Source: Pontederia crassipes (taxonomy: Eukaryota; Streptophyta; Magnoliopsida; Commelinales; Pontederiaceae). Taken from it: a stretch of DNA of 64,000 nt. The position numbers and the translations under genes were made by a program. A model generated the notes under the pieces. The model did no database searches, was not told the origin of the DNA, and was given only the letters and a program-made list of their open reading frames with translations. This document shows positions 10,616-22,505 of this stretch, piece by piece (the first letter of the stretch is position 1; each line of letters opens with the position of its first letter). The stretch is from assembly GCA_030549335.1 (NCBI GenBank), contig CM060197.1, positions 22,084,501 through 22,148,500 on the forward strand. The letters are read 5' to 3'.

Positions 10616-12707
10616 CATGGTTACTAGAGGTCAAGCTTTTGGGTCATCTTACTCTTCTAAGCGTTCACTCTAGATGAGTGAGCCATCACGACCATCAGGT
10701 ATTATATTTATTATTAGTTGCTTATTTATAGTTGCTTATAATAGTTACATTCATTTTTTTTAATAATGTCAGTTGCTCCATCACCGACGGGGCATGTAGC
10801 CGGATCGTCACATAGTAGGCGATCCACTAGTGAGTCGTCTCCACGTATCACTTCAGGTACATGTCACATAGTAGGCGATACATTTTTCTAATTATTTTGT
10901 TATTGCAGCAAATTGCTCCACCATCTCCGGGGCACATAATCGAGACATCTCGATCGCACGACAATGTCACACCAGGTTATTTTCTGTACATTCCATAAAT
11001 TTAAATACATACAAGTATTTTAAGTATTTTTTTATGATGACAGTTGCTACGCCACCGTCAGATTACCGGACGCTTCACCACATTCTAACGTTGGCAAGCG
11101 ACATCTTAAACCAGGTGATATATTTATTATTATTAAAATTATATTTCTCAATTAATTACATTACTCATTTTTTAAATAATCTTAGTTGATACGTCATCGA
11201 TAGCACAAGCACCCGACTTGTCACATTCGAACGAGCGGACTGCCATGGATCAGGCGGTGATAGACATCACTCGAGGTGAGAACTTTATTGTACTAAGGCC
11301 CTTCAATGATGTCGGACCTTTTCAGCCTACCCCAGCTGTACCGGGTGATGATTCATCTTCGACAGATGAAGAGGATTACACGATAATGGGATGGCCACCG
11401 TTGATAATATTGCTCATCCATAAGTTATAGAAATTTTATTATAGTTTTGCTTATCATTGAAAATTAATTCTTCTTTATAATTTGCAGACCACTTTCATAC
11501 CCCCTAGTATCGTGTAGGATGTCAATGCTCTTGTTCTTTTTCACTTGTCGGAAAGGGCAAAATCGTGGAAAGATGTCCCAGTTGAAGTGGGGGATGACAT
11601 CTTTCGAGCCTTTACGGTACGATCTTATTTTTGGATTACATAATTTATTTTATATTATTTTTAAATTACTAAGTTTTATAGTATTGTTTAGGAGGCAAAT
11701 CAGTTTCATCTAATGGAGACGATCCGGAGAGCTTTTGAGGAGGTGGCTGCGAAACGTCTCCAAAATTAATTATATAAATTTCGCAAGGTCATCACGTCCG
11801 CCGGCCTCACTTTGAACAGCGCATACAAAGATGCCTTAGGCATATTAGGCGCTCGGTTTGGGAGTCCTTATGTAGGAAGTGATAAGAATATTTACATTTA
11901 AATTATTTCTATTAAACATTTATAATTTTTCAAAGTCCAAGTATTTGAACAATCGCATACAGGACGGATAAACAATGGCAAAGAAAGTCGGAAAAGGCAA
12001 GAGTTAATCGATATTTTAAGCTCGAGGCCCACATCCACACAGGTGGGTCGATGCGATTTGACGAGCATCGACGACCATGGTAATTTACATACAAATTCGA
12101 ATAATCAAACTTTAACTTATATTTATTTATAAAATTTGGAACTTTATTGCAGGAAGAGAAACAAGGCGGTTGTGGACTTTCGCTTGGTTGACGAGGCCAC
12201 ATATAAGAGCCGAAAGACCAACGACTTGATCACGCCCATTGTTCGTAGGCTTCTGGTAAGTCTCATCACATGTTCATTTGGTTGTTGACGTTAGCGCAAA
12301 CTATTTTTTAAATGTGTAATCTTTAAATTTTTTAGGATGAGTATAATGCGAAGATGGCTGAAAAGTACGGAGATGACCCAAGTACTCATCCACCAGGTAA
12401 CGTTTCTCGAAAGCGATTCACATTTTTAATTTGTGTTTTTTTATGTTATATAATTTATATAATCTATAATGTTTATATGATTGTATAATTTTTTTATTTC
12501 GTAGAGGACCCTGTTGTTTCCGAAAAGGTGGCCGACACGACACGAGGAGGGTACTTGCGTGACCTCGGCACAACCGCTCAGGTACCTAGGAGTGGAGGAC
12601 ATGCAGACGGCCTATTTGCTCCGAGCTCATCCGCTGCACCTTATGTGACACAGATATCACAACAAATATCGCAGCAGGTATCACAACAGTTGGCTCCATT
12701 ATTGTAG
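10616..12707 (+). pseudogene. Multi-exon CACTA gene remnant (plant transposon accessory or transposase-like protein)
   Basis: Exon-like blocks with plausible AG and GT borders run left to right: about 10616-10698, 10773-10856, 10913-10975, 11044-11114, 11186-11275, then longer blocks near 11490-11615, 11693-11875, 11930-12080, 12152-12255, 12335-12395 and 12504-12707. Readable pieces include KSWKDVPVEVGDDIFRAFT, TIRRAFEEVAAKRLQ, ITSAGLTLNSAYKDALGILG, KAVVDFRLVDEATYKS and a C-terminal Gln-rich QISQQISQQVSQQL before the stop at 12705. The style resembles DNA-binding or accessory proteins of En/Spm elements, but no family-specific catalytic motif is seen. An in-frame stop follows KRLQN, so the copy is probably dead. 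Exon borders are inferred by eye. Confidence 0.5.
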
Positions 12708-13625
12708 GCGATTCAAAAATTGATCCTGCGTAGAATCAATCCCTGTGAGACCAAAAATCGAGCACGTCGGGATCGAAAATCCGCAATGACAACAACAAAT
12801 CCCAAACTTAGGATAGAAACTTTTGCAACTATATTTTGTTACTTATAGACTTGTTATTAGATATACATAGTAGTTATACTTTTATTAGTCCAGTTTATTA
12901 CTTTTCATATTCCTCTTTGATATTATGCTTGTGATGATTCCTCTTTGTTATTATGCGTGTGATGGATCATATTCCTCTTGGATCATGAATGCATTTATAT
13001 GCATTATATAATTTTATGCTGTGGGAAGGAAAGAAAATATGGTTGTAATGGGGCAAAAATATCTGACATTAGCGCCTCCCTAGCACCATAATAGCGTCTC
13101 GTTCGTAGTCAACGCTACATTAAATATATCGTTCTTCCGTCACTCGAGCATCACAGTAGTGTCGACATGTGGAGCATCACTGCCATGATGTTAGCCTCAC
13201 AGTAGTGTAGAAATCGCATCAACAAATTCATAAACTTAGCATCCCTTGAGTGCTGAAATAGCGTCTCAACTTTCTACGCCACTTTAGCATCGCGTTAGCG
13301 ACTCTTATCGACTGCTCGCAACGAGACATTACGCGTCATCTTAACGCAGAGATAGCGTCTACTATTGACGCTAGTAGCGTCTCCCTCTTCTTTGGCTCTA
13401 CTACAACGCTATTAGTCACCGATTACAAGCATCGCATATTATCGACGATACGTAGATGCTAAAGAGATGCTATATATTCCAGAGACGTAATAATGCCGCA
13501 ATAGTGTTTCCTTCTTTGGGTCGCCATTCGCTGATTTTCTTATAGTGTTGGCATATTCAACATTTTATTGAAGACAGACCTTTATTTATCATCTTTTGTA
13601 AAGCATGTGCTTAACATGTATAGAT

Positions 13626-14772
13626 AAAATAATTAGATTACTGATTATTCAGCTAATTATGGTCATTTTTGTATAGGGATAATTCTGGTATTTTAATCAA
13701 TAGACAATACTGTCATTTAAAAAAAAAAGTAAAGAAAGAAAAAGTATAAGCTCTTTCCATTATGGCTCATTCTAATACTTCGTCTATTTAATATCTTTCT
13801 ACTCCTCAAACTTAAGGTCATTGGAGTTCCACTAATTTAGAAACATGATGAAAAATACAAAAATATATATGCAAGCCGTGCTCCACCCTATAATAAGAAT
13901 TGTCCGAGTTAATCACATAAGTGTGATTTTCATATTTCATCGTGCAACTCTCTTTCTTTTTCATGCATTCATTTTCAGATATTTTTCTTTTAAGTCTTTT
14001 TTCTCCATTTTCATATCTCTTACTACTTCTCCCATTTTTTGTCTTGTAAAAAAGATATGTAAGTGAAATTTGGCATAAATAAAATGTATATATTCATGAT
14101 ACTCTTATAATCTGCATAGTTTGAAAATATAGATAATTTTACATTTATATCATTAAGGAGAAAACATAAATACACAAGGTATATATGGTAATAAAATTTA
14201 ATAAAGTTGTGATACAACATTGAGAATGGGACAAGCACTATATTTAATATATTTTATTATCTATCATATTTTTAATATTTTAATAATTGAGCTTTCCATA
14301 CTTCCTATTTCTACAATTATTTCTTACTATTAATTTTTTATTTTATAATTATCTTTATATTTTAGTTTTGAAGTTAACATCATTTGACTTTTTTTGTTAC
14401 TATCTTTGTTTGTATTTATTATATATTATTTGAGCATCTTATATTATCAGTTCTATATTTATTATATTCACATTTAATTATTTTAATATTTATTTGAGTT
14501 ACTTTTCAATATTAATAGAACTATTAACTATTGTTTTCCTTTTCATTTTTAAATTTTATTTATAACTTTTCATCTTAATACTTGAAATATTACACATCCT
14601 AAATATAAAAAAATATCTCCTTCACACTTGTGCATATGCTCTTACTCTCATTTTTCACCTTCATTAATGTTGTGCCCCTAGGCTTTTTTTCTTTCCAAAA
14701 ATCATCATGTCCGAAAGTTGACTATTAGCATTGGAAAGTTGACTATTTGGATGGTATGGATCTATTATTTTT
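13626..14772. other. AT-rich spacer, no gene seen
   Basis: Only AT-rich DNA with short chance frames on both strands. No repeat ends, coding bias or splice structure were recognised. Confidence 0.6.
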
Positions 14773-17100
14773 GGGAATAATGGGTGTCCCTCATCTGAAA
14801 TGGGGTGACACTCCCCCCATTAAACAGCGTCCGTCCGGATGCAGATGAAAGCCTGGTTTTGTCTTCAAAACGGGGCAGTCGACGGCGGCTCGAGGAGACA
14901 AAAAAATTGATTGCGGTCCGGTCTGATCTCGAGGTACAAAACACGCAGGGTAAAACATATCACACTCCTTCACTCTCTCTCTCTCTCGCACGCAGATCGG
15001 TGACTAACGTCTGCCCCTCTCCTCTCGCGACTTCGCCACCAGAGACCGGGCCGCCGTCGACAAGATCTGCCCGCCTTCCACGAGATCTATGCCTCGACGA
15101 CCTCGTCCGTCCAGATCTACAGGCCGCCGACGAGATCGGCGGGAGCTCCGTTGAGATCTGCCCGCCGCTGACGAGATCTGCATCTCGGCAACCCTTCAAG
15201 ATCGCGTTCGAACAAATTTGCTCGCCGTCGATGAGATCTGCGCCTCAGCGACCGCCTGCGACCCCCGTGCGACCTCGTCCCAGCAGATCTTCCCGCCTGC
15301 GACCCCATCCCGGCAGATCTAACCGCCGGCAGATCTCCTCGCCTCTAGGAAGTCGCGACCCTCCCTCGATCTGCCCGTCGTCGACGTCCGCGCGAAGAGG
15401 AGCGGATCACCGAGCCCATCCGCCATATCTATGACCCCGCCAAGCGCCACGCACCGACCCGCCGAGCGCCACCGATCCTCGTGCACCCCACCTCCCATGA
15501 GCGGATCACCAAGCCCATCCGCCATATCTACGACCCCGCCAAGCGCTACGCATCGACCCACCGAGCGCCACCGATCCTCGTGCACCCCACCTCCCTGTCC
15601 GTCGCCACTCCCCCGCCTAGCATCGACGATCAAGCCCGCCGAGCCCTTCGCACCCTGCCTCCCTATCCGCCGCCACTCCCCCGCTGAGCTCCATCACCAA
15701 GCGCCGATGAACAGCCCGAGCTCCACCACCAAGCGCCAATGAACAGCCCTGCCAAGCACCTCCAACCCCTGTGCACTCTGCCTCCCTGTCCGTCGTCGCT
15801 CCCCCGCCGAGCTCCGCCACCAAGCGCTGATGAACAGCCCTGCCGAACGCCACCGACCCCCGCGCACCCCGCCTCCCTGTCCGTCGCTGCTCCCCCGCCG
15901 AGATCCACCGCCAATCACCGCCGATCAGCCATGCCAAGCGCCGCCGTCCCCTCACACCGTTGAATCATGTTTTAAATATGCTTATCCCATCATTTTATTT
16001 GAAATGTAATGTATGTTTCTTAATGGGTCTCTTGTAAATCATTGTCGTATTTTGTGGTAATTATGCACTTTGTCCGCGTATCTCAGTGTTAAACATGGGG
16101 AACAATTGACCATAAACTTCATGCTCCTCTATGAGATGAGGTAGAGATGGAGGACGAGAATGTATAGAGAAAGAGAAGCGCTTCGAAGTTATTTGATATC
16201 TAAAAGATCCCCTCACCTATTAGAACACATTTTCATGTTTCCATCTGCGATGTTTTTAATTAATTTACAAGATGAATTGACAAAAAAATTACAAAAGACA
16301 TTTTGATGTTCGAATTGCAATGTTTTTAATAAATTACAACATGGATTAACAAGAAATTTACAAAAGTGTAACTAATCGCAGATGGATTAACAAAAGTATA
16401 ACTAGTTTACAAGATTAAACAATAAAAATTTGCGATAAAAACAAGATTAAACAAGATGTAGGCGGTCTGCTGGAGCGGTAGGAAGGGCGGGCGGCGGCGT
16501 GCTGGAGCGGGGCAGGGTGGGCGGGCGGGCGAAGGCAAGGAGATCCTGGAGGTGGCGGGCGCCGAGGCTTAGTCCGCAACGACGGTCACCGAGGCTTAGA
16601 TCTGGGCGGACGAGGTCGTCGAGGACCCGATCCGATCGGCGTCGGACCAAATTTGGTCGGCATCCGTCGGATCTAGTTGACGTCCGTCAGATCTGGTCAG
16701 ACATGGTCAGGGAACACGAGATCTCACCGGCCGTCGCACTCGCGCAGATCTGGGATGGTCGCACTCGCGCGGATCGTGGATGCGGTCGCACTCGCGCAGA
16801 TCTAGTTGCGCAGATCGTGGATGCGGTCACCGACGGTCGTGGATGCCGGAGAGCGAGACGGCGAGGGAGGTGTGAGAGACAAAGAGAGCGAGTAAAAGGA
16901 TGAAAAACTTTTTAACCCCGCCTTTTGTACTCGCCCACACCGGTTCGAACTGGCATCTGAATGAACCAAAGATTTTTCGATCGAACAGCCATCGACACGC
17001 CTATTTGACACTGAAAAATCGTCATTTGATCGGACGGACACCGATAAATGGAGGAAGTGTCCCCCCCCCCATTTCAGAAGGGAGGACACCCATTATTCCC
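14773..17100. mobile_element. Long-TIR GC-rich element (foldback or Pack-MULE-like)
   Basis: The left end, GGGAATAATGGGTGTCCCTC (14773), and the reverse complement of the right end, GGGAATAATGGGTGTCCTCC (17100), are terminal inverted repeats. The next shared blocks are CTGAAATGGGG, a G/C run, then CGGTGTCCGTCC-like sequence, about 65 bp in all. Weaker inverted similarity goes further in: an AGATCT-containing block with GACGAGGTCGTCGAGG occurs as GGACGAGGTCGTCGAGGACC at about 16607 and in opposite orientation at about 15090-15115. The interior is very GC-rich and CpG-rich (14990-15960 and 16470-16880), separated by AT-rich sequence. No transposase is seen. TIR length and composition suggest a Mutator-like non-autonomous element carrying captured DNA. 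Target duplications are not clear. Confidence 0.62.
15380..15960. repeat. GC-rich tandem repeat block of about 100 bp period
   Basis: A unit holding GAGCGGATCACC, CCATCCGCCATATCTA, GACCCCGCCAAGCGC and CGTGCACCCCACCTCCC occurs twice in tandem (about 15400-15495 and 15500-15597). Related shorter units with CTCCCTGTCCGTCG and CACCAAGCGC follow to 15960. Frames open through it on both strands give Pro/Ser/His- or Gly/Arg-rich products and are not supported as genes. Confidence 0.6.
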
Positions 17101-17546
17101 GTTTTTTCTAAGGTGCTAACTGCTACGAATATGTGAGTTTCACACGGATATTTTAAAAAAATAATAAATTTTATTTTATAGAATATAATATTCTAATTAT
17201 ATTCTTATTCTACTTTTTCTTTGGTTGAAGGAAAATACATTTATATTTTATTATAAATACTTTATATTTATCATTATTATAATAAAATTTATAATATAAT
17301 AATATGTAGTTAAATAATGAAACAAAAAAATGGTGAAAAGAATGGAAAGTAGTAGAATATTTTATTCTAATGTTTTAGAAATATTCTTCTAATGGAGTTA
17401 AAAGGAGTGATTTCATATATTTTTAGATGACTTTACAAAATACAAAATACTAAATTGTCTGGTTGAAGTTGTACCTTTAAACAAGCTAATTAGTTTTGTT
17501 CAATGAATGAATTGGACAACAAAATTAATATGAAGAACACATTTAA
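17101..17546. other. AT-rich spacer downstream of PKS gene A
   Basis: No gene seen. From about 17480 it begins to resemble, in inverted orientation, the sequence downstream of PKS gene B, including an ATTCATTCATTGAACAAAA block. Confidence 0.5.
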
Positions 17547-17552
17547 TTTATT
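17547..17552 (-). terminator. Polyadenylation signal of PKS gene A
   Basis: AATAAA on the minus strand, about 185 bp past the stop codon. The same motif lies at nearly the same distance after genes B and C. Confidence 0.5.
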
Positions 17553-17736
17553 GCTTACATTGTTATTTGTTAACAAACACAGGAAACGATTGCGTACATA
17601 TTGATTTCAGAGGCACACCTAATTAACACACCATTTATAAATAAAACCACAATGAAAGGTAAAAGAACAGTAACTTGGACACATGCCACGAGGTGAATTC
17701 ACGATATCCGCCACCAACTCGTCTTCCTCAGAGGGC

Positions 17737-19037
17737 TCAAATCTGCGGGCAACGGAGGACGACGGTCTCGGCAGTGATTCCGGGGCCGAAGCCAAGGAGC
17801 ACACCCCACTCGAGGCCTTCTCCCATGGTGCTCAGCCCTCGCTCCTCCGACCTCTTCCTCATTGCTTCCATGGCGAAGAACACAGAAGGGCTCGACATGT
17901 TCCCGTACCGCCTCAGGACCTCTCTCGACGCCCACAGCTTCTGCTCGTTTAGCCCGAGTTTCTTCTCCAGCTTGTCCAATATGGCCGCGCCGCCGGGATG
18001 CACCAACCAGAACACGTCGTTCAAGTCCTTAACGCCAACGGGATCTAGAGCTTCTGCGACCAGCTTATCCACGCTTCCTGAAACAAACAGTGGTATATGC
18101 GGCTTCAGGGTGACCATTAGTCCTGCCTCCCTCAGTTTCCCAACGATGGCACCGTCGGAGCCTTCTATTATGGTCTGAGACGCCGAGACGATCTCGAAGA
18201 TCGGACGCTCCACGGCGGCGTCCACGCCCGCTCCTATGATGAGCGCTCCGGCGCCGTCGCCGAACAAGGCCTGACTGACGAGGTTCTCGATGTTGGTCTC
18301 GCAGGGACCTCGGAAGCCGATGGAGGTGATCTCGCAGCAGACAACGAGGACGCGCGCCCCGGGGTTGTTCTCGGCAAGGTCCTTGGCGAGGCGGACGACG
18401 GTGCCGCCGCCGAAGCAGCCCACTTGGTAGAGCATGAAGCGCTTGGTGGAGAGGGGAAGGCCAAGGAGCCTGACGAGGTCGTAGTCGGCGCCGGGCATGG
18501 AGGCGGTGGCGCTGTTGCAGAAGACGAGGTGGGTGATGTCCGTGAGGGGACGGCCCCAGTCCTTGATGGCCTTCCTGCATGCCTGTGCTGCCAGCAGCGG
18601 GAGCTCCACGTCCATCATTTCCTGTCGGACGTCGAGGGACGTGCCGTCGTGAGTGGTGAGGTTAGGGTTTGCCTTGATCACGTCGTCGGTGAGGAACCTG
18701 TACCGCTTCTCGATCATCGTTTTTTCGCCTGCATGCATGCATGCATGCATGGAATGAGAAATCAGAACACGTAAAGTAAATTTGAGATCAGATCAGATCA
18801 GATTAGATCGATCCGACTGCACGAGGCATGCAAGAAGGTAATTCGTATAAACGGGTGATGCTTACAAATGCGCTTAAACTTCTCCTTGAGGACGACCATA
18901 TGCTCGCTCTTGGTGATGCTGAAGTAGTAGTCGGCGAAGGTGCTCTGGGGAACCTCGTGCGGCGGGTTCGCCGTGCCGATCGCCAGCACGGCGGCCTTGC
19001 CGTTGGCAGGAGCTACATTTCCATTGTATGGACTCAT
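17737..19037 (-). CDS. Type III polyketide synthase A (chalcone synthase superfamily), two exons
   Basis: Exon 1 is 18866-19037 (57 codons plus one base); exon 2 is 17737-18728. The 137-bp GT..AG intron splits the Cys60 codon, the conserved chalcone synthase intron site. The product is 387 aa, the usual family length. The enzyme condenses a starter acyl-CoA with malonyl-CoA units in the cytosol. In CHS numbering it has Cys164 (QVGCFGGGT), His303 (FWLVHPGG), Asn336 (YGNMSS), Phe215, Lys55/Arg58/Lys62 and the C-terminal GFGPG loop, so it should be active. Differences from chalcone synthase: Thr132Ser and Ser133Ala ([12 protein letters not shown]), Thr197Gly ([10 protein letters not shown]), Gly211Ser and Phe265Val. 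The first three positions named with Val265 (Ser132, Ala133, Val265) match acridone synthase; Gly197 matches Aloe octaketide synthase. It probably does not make chalcone. The start at 19037 is the only Met ahead of the conserved N-terminal helix. Confidence 0.93.
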
Positions 19038-19163
19038 CTTACTTTGCTGGTTTCGATTACTGAGATAGGTACGTAAACTACTGCCAACGAGGGACTACAA
19101 CTTAATGTGTTCTTTGCTCTCTTCACTGCTCTGCATATGAGTTGCGATAGGGAGCTGCTGGCT

Positions 19164-19170
19164 TTATATA
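19164..19170 (-). promoter_or_regulatory. TATA box of PKS gene A
   Basis: TATATAA on the minus strand, about 130 bp before the ATG, which implies a leader of roughly 100 bases. It is the only good TATA at the right distance. Confidence 0.6.
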
Positions 19171-19303
19171 GACATCTTGGTCATCGACTGTGCCGATTTA
19201 TAAGTCGTTGTTTGGGTTTTCTTTCCACCAATTGCATGCTTTCTATAAGGTACGTGTAGCATTTCAGACCGACTACATTTCACAACGCCTTTTAAATGTT
19301 TTC

Positions 19304-19309
19304 CACGTG
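19304..19309 (-). promoter_or_regulatory. G-box (CACGTG) in PKS gene A promoter
   Basis: CACGTG lies about 135 bp upstream of the TATA box. A second ACGT core, TACGTGGAC, is at 19346-19354. ACGT elements bind bZIP and bHLH factors and are common in light- and stress-responsive chalcone synthase promoters; their use here is inferred from position only. Confidence 0.45.
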
Positions 19310-19399
19310 CGTTCTGACTTGCACATATATATGGATATATATATCTACGTGGACGTAATCTCTTATATAATTTTTTGATAAAACGGAGGCAGTGCATGT

Positions 19400-22362
19400 A
19401 ATACCAATCAATAAGAAGACGAACAGATTGAACAAAAAATAAATTAATATAAAATAAATGACTGTCTTCAAATAAAAAAAAGTATCGTAACTTGTTATTC
19501 ATATTCGTCTAATTAGTTACGTTGTCATGGTTTGTGAACGCATGGAAGGTTCATTACGTGCCAACCTGAAATATCCATTTGTTTGTTTCTTTGTTCCGGT
19601 GCCTTCACATTTCGTTCTCTATTCTTAATTCTCTGCATTGCAGATAATGCCACATGAACTCGTGAGTATATATTACGTACGATTGACCAGAATTTATATC
19701 ATTTTTTCAAGACATTTATAATTAATCTCCATGATATATATCAGTACAGAATAATCAAATTTTATGAAACGTCACGGAATCCGGAGCTTGATTCATACGA
19801 AAATCGAAAAGCAATTTCATCAACTACGTATACGTTCTCTTAATTATACACATTTTCTTGTATGTTAGCAGTTAGTTAATTGGAATTGCATGTTCAATGC
19901 ACACAGCATCGAATTGAAGTACTATAAATTAAACTAAGAAGAATATTAATGAGAGAGAAAGCAACTAGTCTGTTTATTTAGGTGACGTAGAACCTTCATA
20001 TACTGTCCTTTTTATGTGCTTCTATCTCGAATCTCGATACATAGGAAGCAAAACGGCTGAGTCAATCAAGTCTGCTTTCCTTGTAAACTCTATACGTTTC
20101 GTCTACCGGTAATGCATGTGAGATGTGTATCTTAATTAATTTATGTATAAAATATGCATACATGGGTTGAATGCTCCTTTTATAATTTTTTTTGTTCAGG
20201 GAGCAGGGAGATAAATAGTTAATATTAAACTTTAAGAGCAACTCTGAATTTGATTATTTATTTACATTGCTCGTCAAACTAAAAAGATAGTTTAATAAAT
20301 ACAAAAAATAAAAGGTTAACAATTGACGGAGGTGTTTGGGATTTTAAGGGAGCTAAATAGTTCATATTAAAGTTTAAGAATAAATTCTAAACAAAATTAT
20401 AAGAGCAAAGTGGGAAAGCCCCTTAAAGATATATTTGTGCAATGTTGTTTGGGTTTATTGCCTTAGATGAAGTCTCTTGTTCAGTGTAATTGGAATAAGA
20501 CATATATTTGAAGATCCTTGATCTTAAAGCTAGTCTAATTATTTTCCAATTTTGATTATATACGCTGATATTTCTGAATGATTAATGTAATATGCAATAT
20601 TATTATATTGTAAATATTTAATGTAATGAAACTAGATATGTTGTATACATAATGTCTTATATGTATTTTAAAAAAAAAAACAAGATTATTAGTATTTTCT
20701 TATTTCGATATTTGAGACGGAGTAAGAACTCCTGACTAAATTAATAGTTTTTAAAATAAATGTTATCGCTATACATGTGACCGATGGTATTTTGAATATT
20801 GGTTTACTCTGCATGCTGTATACATATTGATAAACTTTAATAATATTAGTAATTAATTCATTGAAGAATATATGTTGGTACATATGATTCTAGAAGTAAA
20901 GTCCCATGGCGACGTGCCTTCATTTTAAATACGAGAGATACAAGTAATGCTCAATTTAAAATGACGTAAAAGATAGTAAAGTTTACTTTGTGTTTGGTGT
21001 CCTAGTTACATTACATATCACATATAAATGACTTAATTACAATGGTATTAACAAGTGTTAATTGACAGTATAATCAAACCTTTGAAGAAAACATTTCGGG
21101 AAAAAAATATTAAATTCATGACCAAATTAACTGCAAGTCTTGCATCCAAACTGGTCAAAAGTATCTTGCATAATATCCATCATTGTCATATGAAGTAGTA
21201 CAAGATTAAGGCAGCCACACATGCCTCAAGTACAACAATTTGCAACTAATTAGTTAGGCACACTAGACTAAGTAATTAATTAATTAGACTCGGTCATCAT
21301 CTTATTTAGCTAGCTTCGTAAGTATCGATGCATAATTAATTACATTATATGATTAATAATATTCTTATATCATATGCGCTACGTGTCCCTTGCACATGTA
21401 ACATCGATACAAAGCTTATTGTTGAACAGTTAATTTCCAACAGTATACGAAAAAAAAAGGTCGATCTCCGAAGATGAAATTTTACGTAGGTTGTCTATGC
21501 CAAGTTGCTACGATGTTGGTTTCACATGATCCCGAGGTTTGTGGAGACGCCATCTTTTAAATTCGGGTCAAAATGATACATAGCTTGCCACGAGGTTCAT
21601 GTGGCATAACGTACTCAAGTCAGATGATCTACTAAGATCATAAGGAAATTTTTAGGCATCCAAAGTAGCAAACAAATTAACATTCAGGTTGGCAACTAAG
21701 TTCTATGCGGTGAAGCGTGCTGCATTCATTTTCCCACGTTTTATTGATGCATATAGCTAGCATATTTAGGATGCATGCATGCATGCAAAGGTAAGTAATT
21801 AATTCTACGCCACTGGAAGTTTGAAATGTGGTAGTAAGAGCGGTTAGGTCTAGGTTGGAATACTAGATACGTAAAAAAGTTTTGCTTGATGTACCATCCA
21901 AGACATTGGACTTGAAAGTGGTCGAGATTTTAACATGAAGTTGCAACGTTCAAAGTTCAAACAAGGCATGAGACAATTAGAGCAAAAATTTTGATGGAGA
22001 GGTTCGAGATTTTAAATGAAGAATAACAGCCTGGCTTTGAAAAAATCAATCAGTTTTTTTATGGAGAGGGTAGAAACTTAGAGCTTGTAATTCAGAAGCT
22101 AAGGGTTCAAGTTCTAAGTAAAATAAGTTTTTTTTTCTAATTTCATCTCCTTCCTGTATCAGAAAAAGTAGCTCTGAAAAATATATGTTGACATTATGAC
22201 TAAGGTGCTCATGCATGTATCCGAAAATATATTTAACACTGAAATGTACTCGATCTCCAAAAGTCAAAGAAATACTGTATATAGGTACCTAACAGAGACA
22301 ATAGGATTCAAACCATGCGAAAATATATAATAATATCAAGAAAATTCAGACAATTATGTCAA
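19400..22362. other. Intergenic spacer between divergent PKS genes A and B
   Basis: About 3 kb of AT-rich DNA separates the two starts. No coding region longer than chance was found. It must contain both promoters. A GCATGCATGCATGCA tract is at about 21771-21786. Confidence 0.6.
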
Positions 22363-22369
22363 TATAAAA
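22363..22369 (+). promoter_or_regulatory. TATA box of PKS gene B
   Basis: TATAAAA 137 bp before the ATG at 22506, the same spacing as the TATA box of gene A. Confidence 0.6.
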
Positions 22370-22505
22370 CCTCGCTACCCACTTATTCCTGCATAGCATC
22401 GTAGAACAGAGAGACCAGTTCCGTTTTAGATCCTCACGTTCTGCTTTTTGACAGTTTCAGTGTATTCCTTTCAATCTCAACGTTCCAATCCAAACCAGTG
22501 AACTG

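Larger units (their letters stand above)
7824..13547. mobile_element. CACTA (En/Spm-type) DNA transposon, 5.7 kb
   Basis: The left terminus is CACTACAAGAAAATTGGTGA (7824). The right terminus, reverse complemented from 13547, is CACTATAAGAAAATCAGCGA. Both are flanked by the same 3-bp target duplication TTG (7821-7823 and 13548-13550), which is diagnostic for the superfamily. Sub-terminal regions (7850-8240, 8680-8870, 13060-13530) carry many copies of a TAGCGTCTC/GAGACGCTA-type motif in both orientations, the expected binding repeats for the element's own protein. One degraded gene-like region lies at about 10616-12707. No TNPD-type transposase with its catalytic region is visible, so the copy looks non-autonomous. 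It is inserted in the LINE. Confidence 0.88.
1..13625 (+). mobile_element. Degenerate L1-type LINE, split by four nested transposons
   Basis: LINE coding pieces appear in their normal order on the plus strand: an ORF1 zinc knuckle at about 130-171, endonuclease from about 2270, reverse transcriptase to about 4420, a zf-RVT domain at about 6230-6480, and RNase H-like remnants at about 6540-6900, 7755-7823 and 13548-13610. The gaps are filled by other transposons with their own inverted ends (857-1947, 4807-6221, 6911-7751, 7824-13547). The 5' end lies outside the window. All reading frames carry many stops and shifts, so this is an old dead copy. The order and orientation of the pieces are seen; their origin from one insertion is inferred. 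The exact 3' end is uncertain because no clear poly-A tail or target duplication was found. Confidence 0.72.

Noticed and set aside
14805-15963. Frames of up to 209 codons in the GC-rich foldback element
   Set aside because: High GC removes stop codons in every frame. Products are Pro/Ser- or Gly/Arg-rich and the DNA is tandemly repeated.
18065-18774. Frames antisense or shifted relative to PKS genes A, B and C
   Set aside because: They are shadows of the GC-rich coding exons, and the same shadows recur in all three copies.
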